Positions 26,150 to 36,078 are shown, counted from the first letter of the stretch. The stretch: 64,000 nt of DNA from Butyricimonas faecalis (GCF_003991565.1 NZ_CP032819.1:3100001-3164000), one strand, 5' to 3'. Translations and numbers: made by a program. Notes: generated by a model from the letters alone, not told the origin.

Positions 26150-27595
26150 ATGAAAACGAGTAGAATGTCAGTCAAAGAATTGTTGCAGTCAGGAGATTGC
26201 GGTAAAGAGGTTGAGGTTAAAGGTTGGGTGAGAACCAAACGCGGTAATAAACAGGTGAATTTTATTGCCTTGAATGACGGCTCTACGATCAATAATATAC
26301 AGGTGGTAGTTGATATGGAGAAGGTGGCCGAGGAGGTGATGAAGAAAGTAACGACCGGGGCGGCTGTTCACGTGAAAGGATTGCTCGTGGAAAGTACGGG
26401 TAGTGGGCAGGCTCATGAGATTCAGGCAAAGGAGGTGATCGTGATGGGTGAAGCTGATCCGGAGAAATACCCGATACAACCGAAAAAGCATAGCCTGGAG
26501 TTTTTGCGCGAGGTGGCTCATTTGAGGTTCCGCACGAATATTTTCGGTGCCGTATTCCGTATTCGTCACGCGATGGCTTTCGCTATTCATCAATATTTTA
26601 ACGATCACGGGTTCTATTATTTACATACTCCGCTGATCACGGCTTCGGATTGCGAGGGAGCGGGCGAGATGTTCCGGGTAACGACGCTTGACGCGAAGAA
26701 TCCTCCCCTGCTGGAAGATGGAAGTGTTGATTTCAGACAGGACTTTTTCGGAAAATCGACAAACTTGACGGTGAGCGGTCAGTTGGAAGGTGAGTTGGGT
26801 GCCATGTCACTAGGTAAGATTTACACGTTCGGACCCACTTTCCGGGCAGAGAATTCAAATACCACGCGTCACTTGTCGGAGTTCTGGATGATCGAGCCGG
26901 AAGTTGCTTTCAATGATTTGGAGGATAACATGGATTTGGCAGAGGACTTCTTGAAATATTTGATCCGTTATGCTTTGGAGCATTGCATGGATGATTTGTT
27001 GTTCTTGAGCAAGCGTTTGCAGGAGGAGGAGAAGGACAAGAAGGCAGAGGATCGTTCCATGGAGTTGATCGAGAAGTTGCAGTTCGTGTTGAACCACGAT
27101 TTCGAACGGGTTACTTACACGGAGGCTATCGAGATATTGAAAAACAGCAAGCAAAATAAAAACGGTAAGTTCCAGTATCCGGTAACGGGTTGGGGTGTGG
27201 ATTTACAGAGTGAACACGAGCGTTACTTGGTAGAGAAGCATTTCAAGAAACCGGTGATTTTGACGGGTTACCCGAAGGAGATCAAGGCTTTTTATATGAA
27301 ACAGAACCCGGACGGAAAGACGGTTGCCGCGATGGATGTGCTTTTCCCGCAAATCGGTGAGATTATCGGGGGATCACAGCGTGAGGAGGATTACGATAAA
27401 CTGGTGACCCGTATGAAGGAAGTCGGTATTCCGGTTGCATCCATGTCTTGGTATTTGGATACCAGACGGTTCGGTTCCGCGGAGCATAGCGGGTTCGGAC
27501 TTGGGTTTGAACGTTTGTTGTTGTTCGTGACCGGAATGGGGAATATCCGTGATGTGATTCCGTTCCCGCGGACACCGAAAAATGCCGAATTTTAA
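26150..27595 (+). CDS. asnS: asparaginyl-tRNA synthetase
   Basis: Class IIb synthetase that charges tRNA-Asn. 481 residues. An N-terminal OB-fold anticodon-binding domain ([25 protein letters not shown]) is followed by the class II core: motif 2 [22 protein letters not shown] and motif 3 [15 protein letters not shown]. The sequence [13 protein letters not shown] and the C-terminal [15 protein letters not shown] ending are typical of AsnRS rather than AspRS. rpoN follows after 22 bp. Confidence 0.97.
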   Translation: MKTSRMSVKELLQSGDCGKEVEVKGWVRTKRGNKQVNFIALNDGSTINNIQVVVDMEKVAEEVMKKVTTGAAVHVKGLLVESTGSGQAHEIQAKEVIVMGEADPEKYPIQPKKHSLEFLREVAHLRFRTNIFGAVFRIRHAMAFAIHQYFNDHGFYYLHTPLITASDCEGAGEMFRVTTLDAKNPPLLEDGSVDFRQDFFGKSTNLTVSGQLEGELGAMSLGKIYTFGPTFRAENSNTTRHLSEFWMIEPEVAFNDLEDNMDLAEDFLKYLIRYALEHCMDDLLFLSKRLQEEEKDKKAEDRSMELIEKLQFVLNHDFERVTYTEAIEILKNSKQNKNGKFQYPVTGWGVDLQSEHERYLVEKHFKKPVILTGYPKEIKAFYMKQNPDGKTVAAMDVLFPQIGEIIGGSQREEDYDKLVTRMKEVGIPVASMSWYLDTRRFGSAEHSGFGLGFERLLLFVTGMGNIRDVIPFPRTPKNAEF

Positions 27596-27617
27596 GAATA
27601 AATTGAAATAGAAGAGG

Positions 27618-29107
27618 ATGCTCAAGCAAAATTTACAACAGAAATTAGGGTTAAAGATCAATCCGTTGCAGATACAGCTGATAAAGTTACTTGAGCTTCC
27701 TACTTATCAGCTTGAACAGAGGATCAAGGAGGAATTGGAGTCAAATCCGCTTTTGGAGGAGGGGGAGGAGAAACCGGAGCCGGAAGTTGATATCAAGGAG
27801 GACGGGGATGAAGTGGATTTTGATGAAAATTCACCGGAAGAGGATAATTACGAGTCTTCGGAGGATGAATTTTCTTTAGATGATTATATTAGTGACGAGG
27901 ATGATGTTCCGGATTATAAGTTGACGACTTCGAACGCTTCGAATAATGATGACGCGCGGGAGTTCGTGCTTTCCGGTGGGGTATCTTTCCGGGAGAATCT
28001 GGAGCAACAGTTGGGGACGCAGCACTTGGAGGAGAAGGATCGAAAGATTTGCGAGTACATTATTGGCAATATAGATGATGACGGTTATTTGCGCCGGGAC
28101 GTGGAGAATATCGTGGATGATCTCGCTTTTGGGGCCGGTATCGAGGTGGATGAAGAGAAGATCGAGTCCTTGTTGCATGTCGTGCAGCAGTTTGATCCGC
28201 CGGGAGTGGGGGCGAGGGATTTGAGGGAGTGTCTTTTGTTGCAGGTGAAACGACGTTTGGCGGAGATGTCCACGCCGGCTTTGATGAATGCCCAGATCAT
28301 ATTGGAGAATTATTTCGAGGAGTTCTCGAAAAAGCATTACGAGAAGATTTCCAAGCGGATGAGGATTTCAGAGGAGGAGTTGAAGGAGGCCGTGGACGAG
28401 ATACTGAAATTGAATCCTAAACCGGGCGGACAGATTTCCGACTCCTCGGTTCCGGGAGCAGAGAAGATTATTCCTGATTTTAACTTGGATATTGTGGACG
28501 GAGAGTTGCAGTTGAGCTTGAACACGGGGATATTCCCGAGTTGAGGTTGAACAAGTCGTATGTCAATATGTTGGAGGATTACCAGAAGAATTCGAATTCC
28601 CGGGAGAAGAAGGATGTGGTGTCTTTCGTGAAATACAAGTTAAATTCGGCCCGTTCGTTTATTGATGCCGTGCAACAGCGGAATAATACGCTGATGTTGA
28701 CGATGACCGCTATCGTGCAGTTCCAGAAACCATTTTTCCTGACGGGAGACGAGAGTAAGTTGAAACCGATGATTCTCCGGGATATTGCCGATATTACGGG
28801 ACTGGATGTTTCTACCATTTCGAGGGTTTCTAATTCTAAATATATACAAACTTGGTTTGGCATCTATTCGTTGAAACAATTCTTTTCAGGAAGTATGCCG
28901 ACAAGTAGTGGAGAGGAAGTTAGCACGGGCGAGTTGAAGAACGTGTTGAAGGAAATCGTGGACGGTGAGGATAAACGTAAGCCTTACACGGATGATGAGT
29001 TGGTGGAATTAATGAATAAAAAAGGTTACCAGATTGCCCGCCGAACGATTGCGAAGTATCGTCAGTTGTTGGATATTCCGGTAGCCCGACTTCGTAGGGA
29101 AGTTTAA
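27618..29107 (+). pseudogene. rpoN: RNA polymerase sigma-54 factor, interrupted by a one-base frameshift
   Basis: Two frames together make one complete sigma-54 of about 495 residues. 27618-28544 gives the Q/L-rich region I (LKQNLQQKLGLKINPLQIQLIKLLELP), acidic region II and part of the core-binding region. 28541-29107 gives the DNA-binding region with the RpoN box ARRTIAKYR near the C-terminus. The first frame ends after NTGIFPS. Restoring one G in the G run at 28526-28529 gives NTG-DIPELRLNKSYV, the expected continuity. As read, the product would lack its promoter-recognition half. This is either a sequencing error or a real loss of sigma-54; no second copy is in the window. Confidence 0.9.
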
Positions 29108-29125
29108 AAGTCATAATTTTGAAAT

Positions 29126-29725
29126 ATGAAAATACTTGCTTTTGCCGTGTCCATACTGTTTCATCCTTTGCTTTTGCCTTTGTACGTGTTGTTTATCACA
29201 TTTCATACAGGAACAGTTTTTACTTATGTTCCGGCGTACACGCAGAATATGTCTTATTTGCTGACGTTGTTTGGGGTGATATTGATTCCTCTGCTTTGTT
29301 TGCCATTGTTGAAGTGGTTCGGTTTGATCGAGGGTTACCGTCTGATGCAGAAGCAGGACCGGGTGTTCCCGGTATTGGTGACGATCGCGGGGACTTTTAT
29401 CGTGTTTTATTTCTCTCGCAATTTGCCGTATTCTAATATCGTGAGGCAGCTTTATCTGATTATGGTGATCATGCTTTCCGGTTTTATGATCGTAACGCTC
29501 CGTTGGAAAATCAGTATGTACATGACGGCGATTGGGGCATTGTGTGGTTTTGTTTTTATTTTGGGAATAAAGTATTTGGGGGATGTGATTAATTTGTTGC
29601 CTTTGCTGATTTTAGTTTCCGGCCTTGTTGCCTCCGCTCGTTTGTATTTAAAACGCCATACCCCCGCCCAAGTGTATGCCGGGTATATTTATGGCGCTGT
29701 TGCCGTAGTGGCTATCATGTATTAA
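29126..29725 (+). CDS. uncharacterised integral membrane protein, PAP2-like
   Basis: 199 residues, mostly hydrophobic, with about six membrane segments. The C-terminal RHTPAQVYAGYIYG resembles the last motif of PAP2 phosphatases (SRVYLGVHYPSDV type), but the catalytic KxxxxxxRP and PSGH motifs are not present, so I would not call it an active phosphatase. 18 bp downstream of rpoN, so possibly cotranscribed. Its 3' end overlaps the convergent SPOR gene by 4 bp. Confidence 0.6.
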   Translation: MKILAFAVSILFHPLLLPLYVLFITFHTGTVFTYVPAYTQNMSYLLTLFGVILIPLLCLPLLKWFGLIEGYRLMQKQDRVFPVLVTIAGTFIVFYFSRNLPYSNIVRQLYLIMVIMLSGFMIVTLRWKISMYMTAIGALCGFVFILGIKYLGDVINLLPLLILVSGLVASARLYLKRHTPAQVYAGYIYGAVAVVAIMY

Positions 29726-30221
29726 TGGAGCATGATCCAAATGTCGCTTTGTCCTAGTTGGGTGGCGAGTAGATCTCTTTGTTTGGTGGCCTCTTGTTTG
29801 TCCGTGTAGTTCGCGATGCTGACACGATAACGTTGGTCTTTGATAATGATCTGTGCATCCGGGAAACCTTTGGCTTTTAGTTGTGTCACGTCGTTTTCGG
29901 CTAGATTTTCCCGCGGGTGGCTGGCCACGATGATGTGGTAACTTTTGGTATTCGTTTTTTTGATGTTTTGTTCCGTTCCTTGTTTTTTGTTGTTTGCTGC
30001 TGGGAAGGGAGCGTCTTCACGTTTGATGTGATCGTTGTGTTGTTGGCATCTTGAGAGTAATTTTGTTTGATGGTGTCAAGGGAAACATGGTTTGCCGAAA
30101 TCGAGGCCGGAAGGCTTCTTTTCACGTTGACGGTGGTCAGGTTCTTGGAATTCATTTTATCCCGTTGACAGCCGACGAACGACAACATCAGAACGAATGA
30201 TAGGAACAATACGGGTTTCAT
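29722..30221 (-). pseudogene. SPOR-domain lipoprotein, interrupted by a one-base frameshift
   Basis: From the ATG at 30221 the protein starts MKPVLFLSFVLMLSFVGCQRD, a lipoprotein signal with a VGC lipobox, then a Ser/Thr/Lys-rich linker. The frame fails in the linker. In another frame the SPOR domain is intact (SYHIIVASHPRENLAENDV to SDIWIMLH). One extra A in the run at 29955-29961 (T7 on the plus strand) would join them into about 165 residues. SPOR domains bind denuded peptidoglycan at division sites. It is followed, in tandem, after a second SPOR lipoprotein gene (30233-30652). Confidence 0.8.
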
Positions 30222-30232
30222 GTTACTTGTGT

Positions 30233-30652
30233 TTATTTTATTTGGTAGATCCAAGTCTCTTCTTTACCGGGGATTTCATGAATTTTTCTCACGGCTGTAA
30301 TCGCTTCTTTCTCAGTTTTGTATCCTTCGTAGGCAACGAGATAAAGATCCCTGCTATAAGGCATGATGATGGCATTTGTATAGCCTTCTTTATGTAGGTT
30401 GTCATACATGCGATCTGCATTGTCTTTGATGCGGAAGCAGCCACCGATAAGGAAATATTCCGGAGCTTCTTTTACCGCGGTGTTTTCCGTTACCGTTTCT
30501 GTTGTTGGGATGGTGTCTTTTATAAAAACAGCCTTGTTTTCTACGTTAACCGCTTCTTTTTGCGTCTTCGTGTCTTTTGTTTTCTTTTTATCTTGACATC
30601 CGGAGATCGCAATCGTTAGGATGACAAGTGTAAATAGTAGAATCGTTTTCAT
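30233..30652 (-). CDS. SPOR-domain lipoprotein
   Basis: 139 residues from the ATG at 30652 (a start three codons upstream is possible). Signal peptide MKTILLFTLVILTIAISGCQD with lipobox ISGC, a K/T-rich linker, then a C-terminal SPOR-like domain (EYFLIGGCFRIKDNADRMYDNL, NAIIMPYSRDLYLVAYEGYKTEKEAI). Its stop is 11 bases from the start of the second SPOR lipoprotein gene; the shared architecture suggests tandem duplication. Likely peptidoglycan-binding, outer-membrane anchored. Confidence 0.8.
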   Translation of the reverse strand: MKTILLFTLVILTIAISGCQDKKKTKDTKTQKEAVNVENKAVFIKDTIPTTETVTENTAVKEAPEYFLIGGCFRIKDNADRMYDNLHKEGYTNAIIMPYSRDLYLVAYEGYKTEKEAITAVRKIHEIPGKEETWIYQIK

Positions 30653-30698
30653 GTTTGACAACGTTTTGGTTTATCATGCCAAGATACAAACAAATTTA

Positions 30699-30728
30699 TT
30701 GTTAGTAAAGTATTTTCTTCTATTTTTG
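30699..30728 (+). promoter_or_regulatory. promoter of the cyclophilin gene
   Basis: TTG (30699-30701), 19-base spacer, TATTTTTG (30721-30728), then 39 bases to the ATG at 30768. Confidence 0.6.
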
Positions 30729-30767
30729 TGGTGAAAGAGTCTAATTGTAACCAATAAAAGAGTTATT

Positions 30768-31565
30768 ATGAATAAATTTATCGGAGTATTGTTGATTTTG
30801 GTTCTTGCCGCTTCGTGTAAGAAAGAAATGGAACCGATTGTGAAAATTACCACGGAGTACGGGGATATAAAGATTCGTTTGTATGATAAAACACCGAAGC
30901 ATCGGGATAATTTTTTGAAGTTGGTGGATGAGAAATTTTATGACGGTTTGTTGTTCCACCGGGTGATTAATCATTTTATGATACAGGGGGGAGATCCGAC
31001 GTCGAAGAATGCAGGGCCGGACGTGATGTTGGGCGAGGGTGACGTGGATTACCGGATAGACGCGGAGTTCGTGCCGGAGTATTTCCATAAGAAAGGGGTG
31101 CTTGCAGCTGCACGGGAAGGAGACGATACCAATCCGGAGCGTAAATCCAGTGGAGCGCAGTTTTATATTGTTCAAGGGAACGTGTATTCTCCGGAGCAGT
31201 TGGAGGCTACTGTAAAGAGTATCAATGAAAGACGTAAGATGGCGTTGTACGGGCGATTGAAGAATCAATACAAGGATGAGTTTGCCCGCTTGCAAGAGGC
31301 AAATGATTCGGAGGCTTTGAATGAGTTATCGGAGAAATTAACACGTGTGTGTGACAGTTTGTTCGTGAATGAAGAGTTCGTGCTGACGGAGGCGCAAAAA
31401 CAGGCTTACACTACGGTGGGCGGAACTCCTCATTTGGACGGACAGTACACGGTGTACGGGGAGGTGATTGAAGGATTGGATGTACTGGATAAGATTGCCG
31501 CGGTGAAAACAAATTCTTTCGATAGACCGGTGAAAGATGTTGTGATTGAAAAGATTAGAAGGTAG
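30768..31565 (+). CDS. lipoprotein peptidyl-prolyl cis-trans isomerase, cyclophilin type
   Basis: 265 residues. Lipoprotein signal MNKFIGVLLILVLAASCKK with cysteine near residue 17. The cyclophilin core has FYDGLLFHRVINHFMIQGGDPT (active-site FHR...QGGD), then SSGAQFYIVQG and VYGEVIEGLDVLDKI. Between the last two blocks lies a charged helical insertion of about 70 residues (NVYSPEQLEATVKSINERR to LTEAQKQAY), found in other Bacteroidales cyclophilins. Periplasmic folding catalyst. Own promoter; convergent with mutS. Confidence 0.9.
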   Translation: MNKFIGVLLILVLAASCKKEMEPIVKITTEYGDIKIRLYDKTPKHRDNFLKLVDEKFYDGLLFHRVINHFMIQGGDPTSKNAGPDVMLGEGDVDYRIDAEFVPEYFHKKGVLAAAREGDDTNPERKSSGAQFYIVQGNVYSPEQLEATVKSINERRKMALYGRLKNQYKDEFARLQEANDSEALNELSEKLTRVCDSLFVNEEFVLTEAQKQAYTTVGGTPHLDGQYTVYGEVIEGLDVLDKIAAVKTNSFDRPVKDVVIEKIRR

Positions 31566-31601
31566 AATGCTCCAAGGGTGTGTTGATTGCCAAGCGGTTT
31601 C

Positions 31602-31634
31602 CCCTCCTGTGTAAGGAGGGGGGTAGGGGAGGTA
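31602..31634. repeat. GC-rich palindromic intergenic element
   Basis: CCCCTCC (31602-31608) pairs with GGAGGGG (31616-31622) over a 7-base loop, followed by a G-rich run. It is unlike surrounding sequence and resembles dispersed intergenic palindromes of Bacteroidales genomes. Confidence 0.45.
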
Positions 31635-31639
31635 GTTAA

Positions 31640-31674
31640 ATAACGGGAATTTTTAGGGATTAAATTCCCGTTAT
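31640..31674. terminator. bidirectional terminator at the mutS end
   Basis: ATAACGGGAATTT (31640-31652) pairs with AAATTCCCGTTAT (31662-31674), followed by a T run on the plus strand. It overlaps the mutS stop codon. Confidence 0.75.
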
Positions 31675-34275
31675 CTTTTTTATCTCGTTCAATTTATTCA
31701 ATGCTTCAAGAGGGGTTAGGCTGTTGATGTCGAGTCCGGCTATTTCATCCCGAATCTGTAATAGCACGGGATCTTCCAGTTGGAAGAAACTAAGTTGAAT
31801 GCCTTCCCTTTCGTTTCCTATTTTAGCAACGTTTTTTTGTATTGCTCCACTTGAATTCCGGTCGTTTTCGAGTTGCTTCAATATCTCGGATGAACGTTTG
31901 ATGACGGATTGTGGCAGACCAGCCATTTTACCGACCTGTATACCGAACGAGTGGTTGGAGCCGCCTTTCACCAGTTTGCGGAGGAATACAACCTTGTTGT
32001 TCACCTCTTTTACCGATACGTTGAAATTCTTGATCTTCGGATAAGAATGTTCCATTTCGTTCAGTTCGTGGTAATGGGTGGCAAAGAGGGTCTTCGCTCT
32101 GTTTTTCGAGTTTTCGTGTAAAAATTCGACGATAGCCCAAGCAATGGAGATACCGTCATACGTGGAGGTGCCTCGTCCAAGTTCATCGAATAGTACAAGA
32201 CTTCGATCGGAGATGTTGTTCAAGATGTTGGCAGCCTCGTTCATCTCTACCATGAAGGTGGATTCTCCCAAAGAGATGTTGTCGGACGCTCCAACGCGGG
32301 TGAAAACTTTGTCAACATACCCGATCTTTGCTGATTTGGCAGGGACAAAACATCCGGCTTGGGCCATGATCACGATGAGTGCCGTCTGGCGTAAAAGAGC
32401 GGATTTACCTGCCATGTTGGGCCCTGTGATAATGATGATTTGTTGTTTGTCGTTATCGAGGTAGAGGTCGTTGTCGATGTAGTTTTCTCCCGGAGGCAAC
32501 TGGCGTTCAATGACCGGGTGGCGTCCTCCTTTTATATCGATCACGAAAGATTCGTTGATTTCCGGTCGATGATAGTCATTGGTGATCGCTATGTTGGCGA
32601 ACGAGATGAGAGCATCGATGTGAGAGATGACGCGGGCATCCAACTGTATCGGTTTGATGTAGGAGGCTGCCGTTGCCAGCAGGGTGTTGTATATGTCACT
32701 TTCTAATTCTTGAATCCGGTCTTCAGCCCCGAGAATCTTTTCTTCGTATTCTTTTAGCTCTGGAGTGATGTAACGTTCGGCGTTGACAAGGGTCTGTTTG
32801 CGTATCCAAGTATCGGGAACTTTGTTCACGTGAGTTTTGGTCACTTCAATGTAGTAGCCGAAAACATTGTTGAAGCTGATCTTTAATGTTGGTATTCCAG
32901 TATTCTCTATCTCACGTTGTTGCATTTTTAGTAGAAGTTCTTTTCCGTGAGAAGAGATTTCTCGCAATTCATCCAGTTCGGCGTTGACTCCGGGAGCGAT
33001 GACATTTCCCTTGTTGAGCATTGAGGGGGCATCTTCCTTGACTTCATGTTCTATTCTTTGGCTCAATGTTTCGCAATCATCCAGTTGTTGCATCCATTTA
33101 GCAAGGACTTCGTTTCCGGTAGATAAGCATTGCTCTTTCAACGGTTTGATGGATTGCAATGCAATTTTTAGTTGAACCATTTCTCTTGGAGAGATACGAC
33201 CGACAGCGATTTTGGAGGCGAGGCGTTCCAGATCTCCGATGGTGCGGAGAATTTGTTCCAGTTCCAAACGTTCCGTTTCGTGATGCACGAAACATTCCAC
33301 GATGTCCAACCGTTCGTTTATGTCTGCCGGTTTTTTCAGGGGCATACACAGCCAACGACGCAAGGTGCGTGAGCCCATCGGGGTGATGGTTCGATCGATG
33401 ATGTCTGCCAAGGAGCTTCCTCCTTCGTGCAGGGTATCCAAGATTTCAAGATTACGCAGCGTGAAGCGATCCAGCAAGACGCAGGTTGATTCGTCGATGC
33501 GGGAGATCGAGGTGATGTGTCCCACTAGTTCGTGCTTTGTCATGTCGAGGTAGTACAATATTGCACCTGCAGCGGAAATACCGCAGTCCATTTTATCAAT
33601 ACCGAATCCCTTTAGCGACGATACTTCAAAATGCTTTTTGAGACGATCTGCCGCGGATTCTGTTTCAAAGAACCATTCCTCGATCGGGTAAGTGTAGTAT
33701 TTTGTCCCGAAGAGTTCGTTGAAGCGGGCTTCCGAACCTTTCGGGTAAAGCACCTCCTTGGGTTGGAAGCTGTTTAATATTTTATCCATCGTGGCGGGAC
33801 TGCCTTCTGTGGTTAGGAATTCTCCCGTGGAAAGGTCCAACAGGGACAATCCGGCTTTGGTTTTTGTGAAATACACGGCAGCCAAAAAGACGTTGTTTTT
33901 GTTGTCGATGGTGTTTTCATTATAGGAAACCCCGGGGGTAACGAGTTCAATGACTCCTCTTTTTACCAGTTTTTTCGTCTTTTTCGGGTCTTCCAGTTGT
34001 TCACAGATGGCTACCCGTTGTCCCGCACGTACCAATTTGGGCAGATACGTGTCGATGGCGTGATAGGGGAAACCGGCAAGCTCCACGTCTCCCGGAGAGC
34101 CATGGGAACGTTTGGTGAGCGTGATGCCTAATATCTTGGACGTAAGAATGGCATCTTCACCGAAAGTTTCGTAAAAGTCACCCATTCGATATAATAAAAT
34201 TGCATCGGGGAATTTAGCTTTTGCCGAATAATATTGTTGCATAAGCGGTGTTTGCTCTTCTGACTTTGTTGCCAT
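31660..34275 (-). CDS. mutS: DNA mismatch repair protein MutS
   Basis: 871 residues, full length and uninterrupted. The mismatch-binding domain starts [34 protein letters not shown], with the conserved Phe-x-Glu (FYE) that stacks on the mismatch. The ATPase domain has Walker [15 protein letters not shown] and Walker [17 protein letters not shown], followed by ATHYHEL. MutS starts mismatch repair by recognising mispairs and small loops. The protein looks functional, but its upstream region is joined to an integrated element whose left end (34328) is 53 bases from the start codon. Confidence 0.97.
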   Translation of the reverse strand: MATKSEEQTPLMQQYYSAKAKFPDAILLYRMGDFYETFGEDAILTSKILGITLTKRSHGSPGDVELAGFPYHAIDTYLPKLVRAGQRVAICEQLEDPKKTKKLVKRGVIELVTPGVSYNENTIDNKNNVFLAAVYFTKTKAGLSLLDLSTGEFLTTEGSPATMDKILNSFQPKEVLYPKGSEARFNELFGTKYYTYPIEEWFFETESAADRLKKHFEVSSLKGFGIDKMDCGISAAGAILYYLDMTKHELVGHITSISRIDESTCVLLDRFTLRNLEILDTLHEGGSSLADIIDRTITPMGSRTLRRWLCMPLKKPADINERLDIVECFVHHETERLELEQILRTIGDLERLASKIAVGRISPREMVQLKIALQSIKPLKEQCLSTGNEVLAKWMQQLDDCETLSQRIEHEVKEDAPSMLNKGNVIAPGVNAELDELREISSHGKELLLKMQQREIENTGIPTLKISFNNVFGYYIEVTKTHVNKVPDTWIRKQTLVNAERYITPELKEYEEKILGAEDRIQELESDIYNTLLATAASYIKPIQLDARVISHIDALISFANIAITNDYHRPEINESFVIDIKGGRHPVIERQLPPGENYIDNDLYLDNDKQQIIIITGPNMAGKSALLRQTALIVIMAQAGCFVPAKSAKIGYVDKVFTRVGASDNISLGESTFMVEMNEAANILNNISDRSLVLFDELGRGTSTYDGISIAWAIVEFLHENSKNRAKTLFATHYHELNEMEHSYPKIKNFNVSVKEVNNKVVFLRKLVKGGSNHSFGIQVGKMAGLPQSVIKRSSEILKQLENDRNSSGAIQKNVAKIGNEREGIQLSFFQLEDPVLLQIRDEIAGLDINSLTPLEALNKLNEIKKITGI

Positions 34276-34327
34276 TATATAGAGTTTATTGTTTGTTATT
34301 AAATTTTGATCACGAGTTTTCGCTTTT

Positions 34328-34335
34328 CAAAAGTA
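34328..34335 (-). promoter_or_regulatory. probable -7 element of the mutS promoter (TACTTTTG), inside the attachment core
   Basis: Perfect TAnnTTTG on the minus strand, giving a leader of about 45 bases before mutS. It is the first 8 bases of the 22-bp repeated core. Neither the present upstream sequence (element) nor the reconstructed original one (39170 onward) shows a clear TTTG at -33. Confidence 0.5.
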
Positions 34336-34349
34336 AATATTTTGATTGA
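34328..34349 (+). repeat. left attachment site of the integrated element (22-bp direct repeat)
   Basis: Identical to 39148-39169. Its core has inverted arms around a 7-base spacer: TCAAAA-GTAAATA-TTTTGA (34327-34345), the usual shape of a tyrosine-recombinase crossover site. Confidence 0.85.
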
Positions 34350-34444
34350 ATAATTTGCGAGGTTGACTTAAAAATGAACAATATCTGTTTATCAGTAGTT
34401 TAGCTAAAATTATTGTACTCGTATCTTTTCTTTTTTATCACGGG

Positions 34445-34480
34445 TGGAACAGTTTCATGGAACAGTTTCATGGAACAGTA
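34445..34480 (+). repeat. 13-bp direct repeats upstream of the integrase
   Basis: TGGAACAGTTTCA at 34445-34457 and 34458-34470, then TGGAACAGTA as a partial third copy. The position, about 100 bp inside the left end and just before the integrase gene, suits arm-type integrase or excisionase binding sites. Confidence 0.8.
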
Positions 34481-34530
34481 ATTTGTATAAATGTTTGATT
34501 GATAAATGTGTTTGCAAATTTGAGAAAATT

Positions 34531-36078
34531 ATGGATAAACAGTTTTTTGTTGATAATCTGCACCAAAAATTTCACATTCGCAATGTGGATAAAAATGGAT
34601 TAGGTACTCTTTATGTGATTTATAGTTTGGGTGATTTTCGCATAAAATTGAGTTTACGAATAAAAATATACGTTGAACAGTGGAACAAAAGACTTAATCG
34701 TGCATACATAAGCGAAGTGTTAACCCCGCTTGATAACATGAATAATAATATCGTAAATCAAAAAATATTACGGCAGCAAAATGTTTTTGAACGACTAAAA
34801 TTATATCTTTGTGAAAATCCGGAAAGCATAAAATGTATTGAATTTGTTTTGAAAAAATTTTTTTACAACGATATGAAAGTATCCAAAAAACTACCTCCTG
34901 TATTGCAAATGAGACGTTATGTTAGAGAGTCTAATAATCTAAAGGAGTCTTCTAAAGAAAGGTATAATGAAGGTATTAATGTGTTTGAAGACTATCTAAT
35001 GACAAATAATATTAAATTGAATGTATTTGAAGATTTAGATTATAATGTGTTTGTTAATTATATCGATTATTTATTCAATAGACGTACTTTGGCAGGAACA
35101 ACATTAGCAATAAATACTATTCGTGATAGGATTAATCAATTAAGAATTATTTTACGTGGATGTGAATATTTGAATGATAAAATATTGCATTATAAATTAC
35201 CGAAAAAAAAGGGTGATAATGTGCAAGTTTATTTGGATGAGAATGAAATTAGAAGAATTTATGATTTGAATTTGAGTGGTAAAGAAGAGCGAGTGAGAGA
35301 TGTATTCGTATTACAATGCTGGACCGGACAGCGATATTCTGATATGTGTAATTTTAGACGGGAAAGCTTAAAAATAGAAGATAGTGGTATAAGAATAAAA
35401 TTAATTCAAAGTAAAACGGGAAAATTAGTTGAAATACCTGTTTTTAATGAATTAGCGATTAATATTTTGAAAAAATATAATTTTCAGATTGATTTCCTCG
35501 AAAAAAGCTCGTCACTTGCAACGCAAGTATTGAAAATAATAGCGAAAAAAGCAAAGATTGTAGATGTAATATTAAAGAATGTACAACGAAAAGGGGGGAA
35601 TGTTATAGAAAGAAAATATAAATATGAAATGATAGGTACGCATACAGCTCGCAGAAGTTACATTACAAATATGCTAAAAAAAGGGTATACTAAGGAAGAT
35701 TTAGTTAAAATAACGGGGCATAGTAATGGAAGTAGTTTTGATGTATATGATAAACAAACATCACATGATGTTACAGAGAAAATACTCTCAAAAGAATCAA
35801 ATAAGGCTACTAGTACTACTAATAATGCTGACAATATGATTAGAGAAGTTGTTGAATTAGCTCAAAAAAATGTTTTATTGACTCAAGAAAATAAACAAAT
35901 AGAACAAGAATATGTTGATATAAAAAGAAAATTGGATATAATAACTTTTGACTCTATTTGTGAAGAATTAGCCATGGAAATTCCAAGCGAAAATGATTTT
36001 ATTGGAAAAACTACAGACGGAGAGTGGATTACGGATGAGGAGGTGAAAAAGCAAAGAAAAGAAAAAAAGAAAATTTAA
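34531..36078 (+). CDS. tyrosine-type site-specific recombinase (element integrase)
   Basis: 515 residues from the ATG at 34531; the frame is open 29 codons upstream but crosses the 13-bp repeats, so I chose the internal Met (MDKQFFVDNLHQKFH). It has an N-terminal arm-binding domain, then a SAM-like core-binding domain (ESSKERYNEGINVFEDYL) and the catalytic domain. Catalytic residues are R268 (CWTGQRYSD), H371 and R374 (GTHTARRSY), H397 (ITGHSNG) and nucleophile Y406 (DVYDKQ). The tail after Y406 is about 109 residues with a coiled-coil stretch (LTQENKQIEQEYVDIKRKL), longer than usual for Bacteroidota integrases. Presumably it catalyses integration and excision at the 22-bp core. Confidence 0.92.
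   Translation: MDKQFFVDNLHQKFHIRNVDKNGLGTLYVIYSLGDFRIKLSLRIKIYVEQWNKRLNRAYISEVLTPLDNMNNNIVNQKILRQQNVFERLKLYLCENPESIKCIEFVLKKFFYNDMKVSKKLPPVLQMRRYVRESNNLKESSKERYNEGINVFEDYLMTNNIKLNVFEDLDYNVFVNYIDYLFNRRTLAGTTLAINTIRDRINQLRIILRGCEYLNDKILHYKLPKKKGDNVQVYLDENEIRRIYDLNLSGKEERVRDVFVLQCWTGQRYSDMCNFRRESLKIEDSGIRIKLIQSKTGKLVEIPVFNELAINILKKYNFQIDFLEKSSSLATQVLKIIAKKAKIVDVILKNVQRKGGNVIERKYKYEMIGTHTARRSYITNMLKKGYTKEDLVKITGHSNGSSFDVYDKQTSHDVTEKILSKESNKATSTTNNADNMIREVVELAQKNVLLTQENKQIEQEYVDIKRKLDIITFDSICEELAMEIPSENDFIGKTTDGEWITDEEVKKQRKEKKKI

Noticed and set aside
29126..29725. Active PAP2 phosphatase
   Set aside because: Two of the three catalytic motifs are missing.
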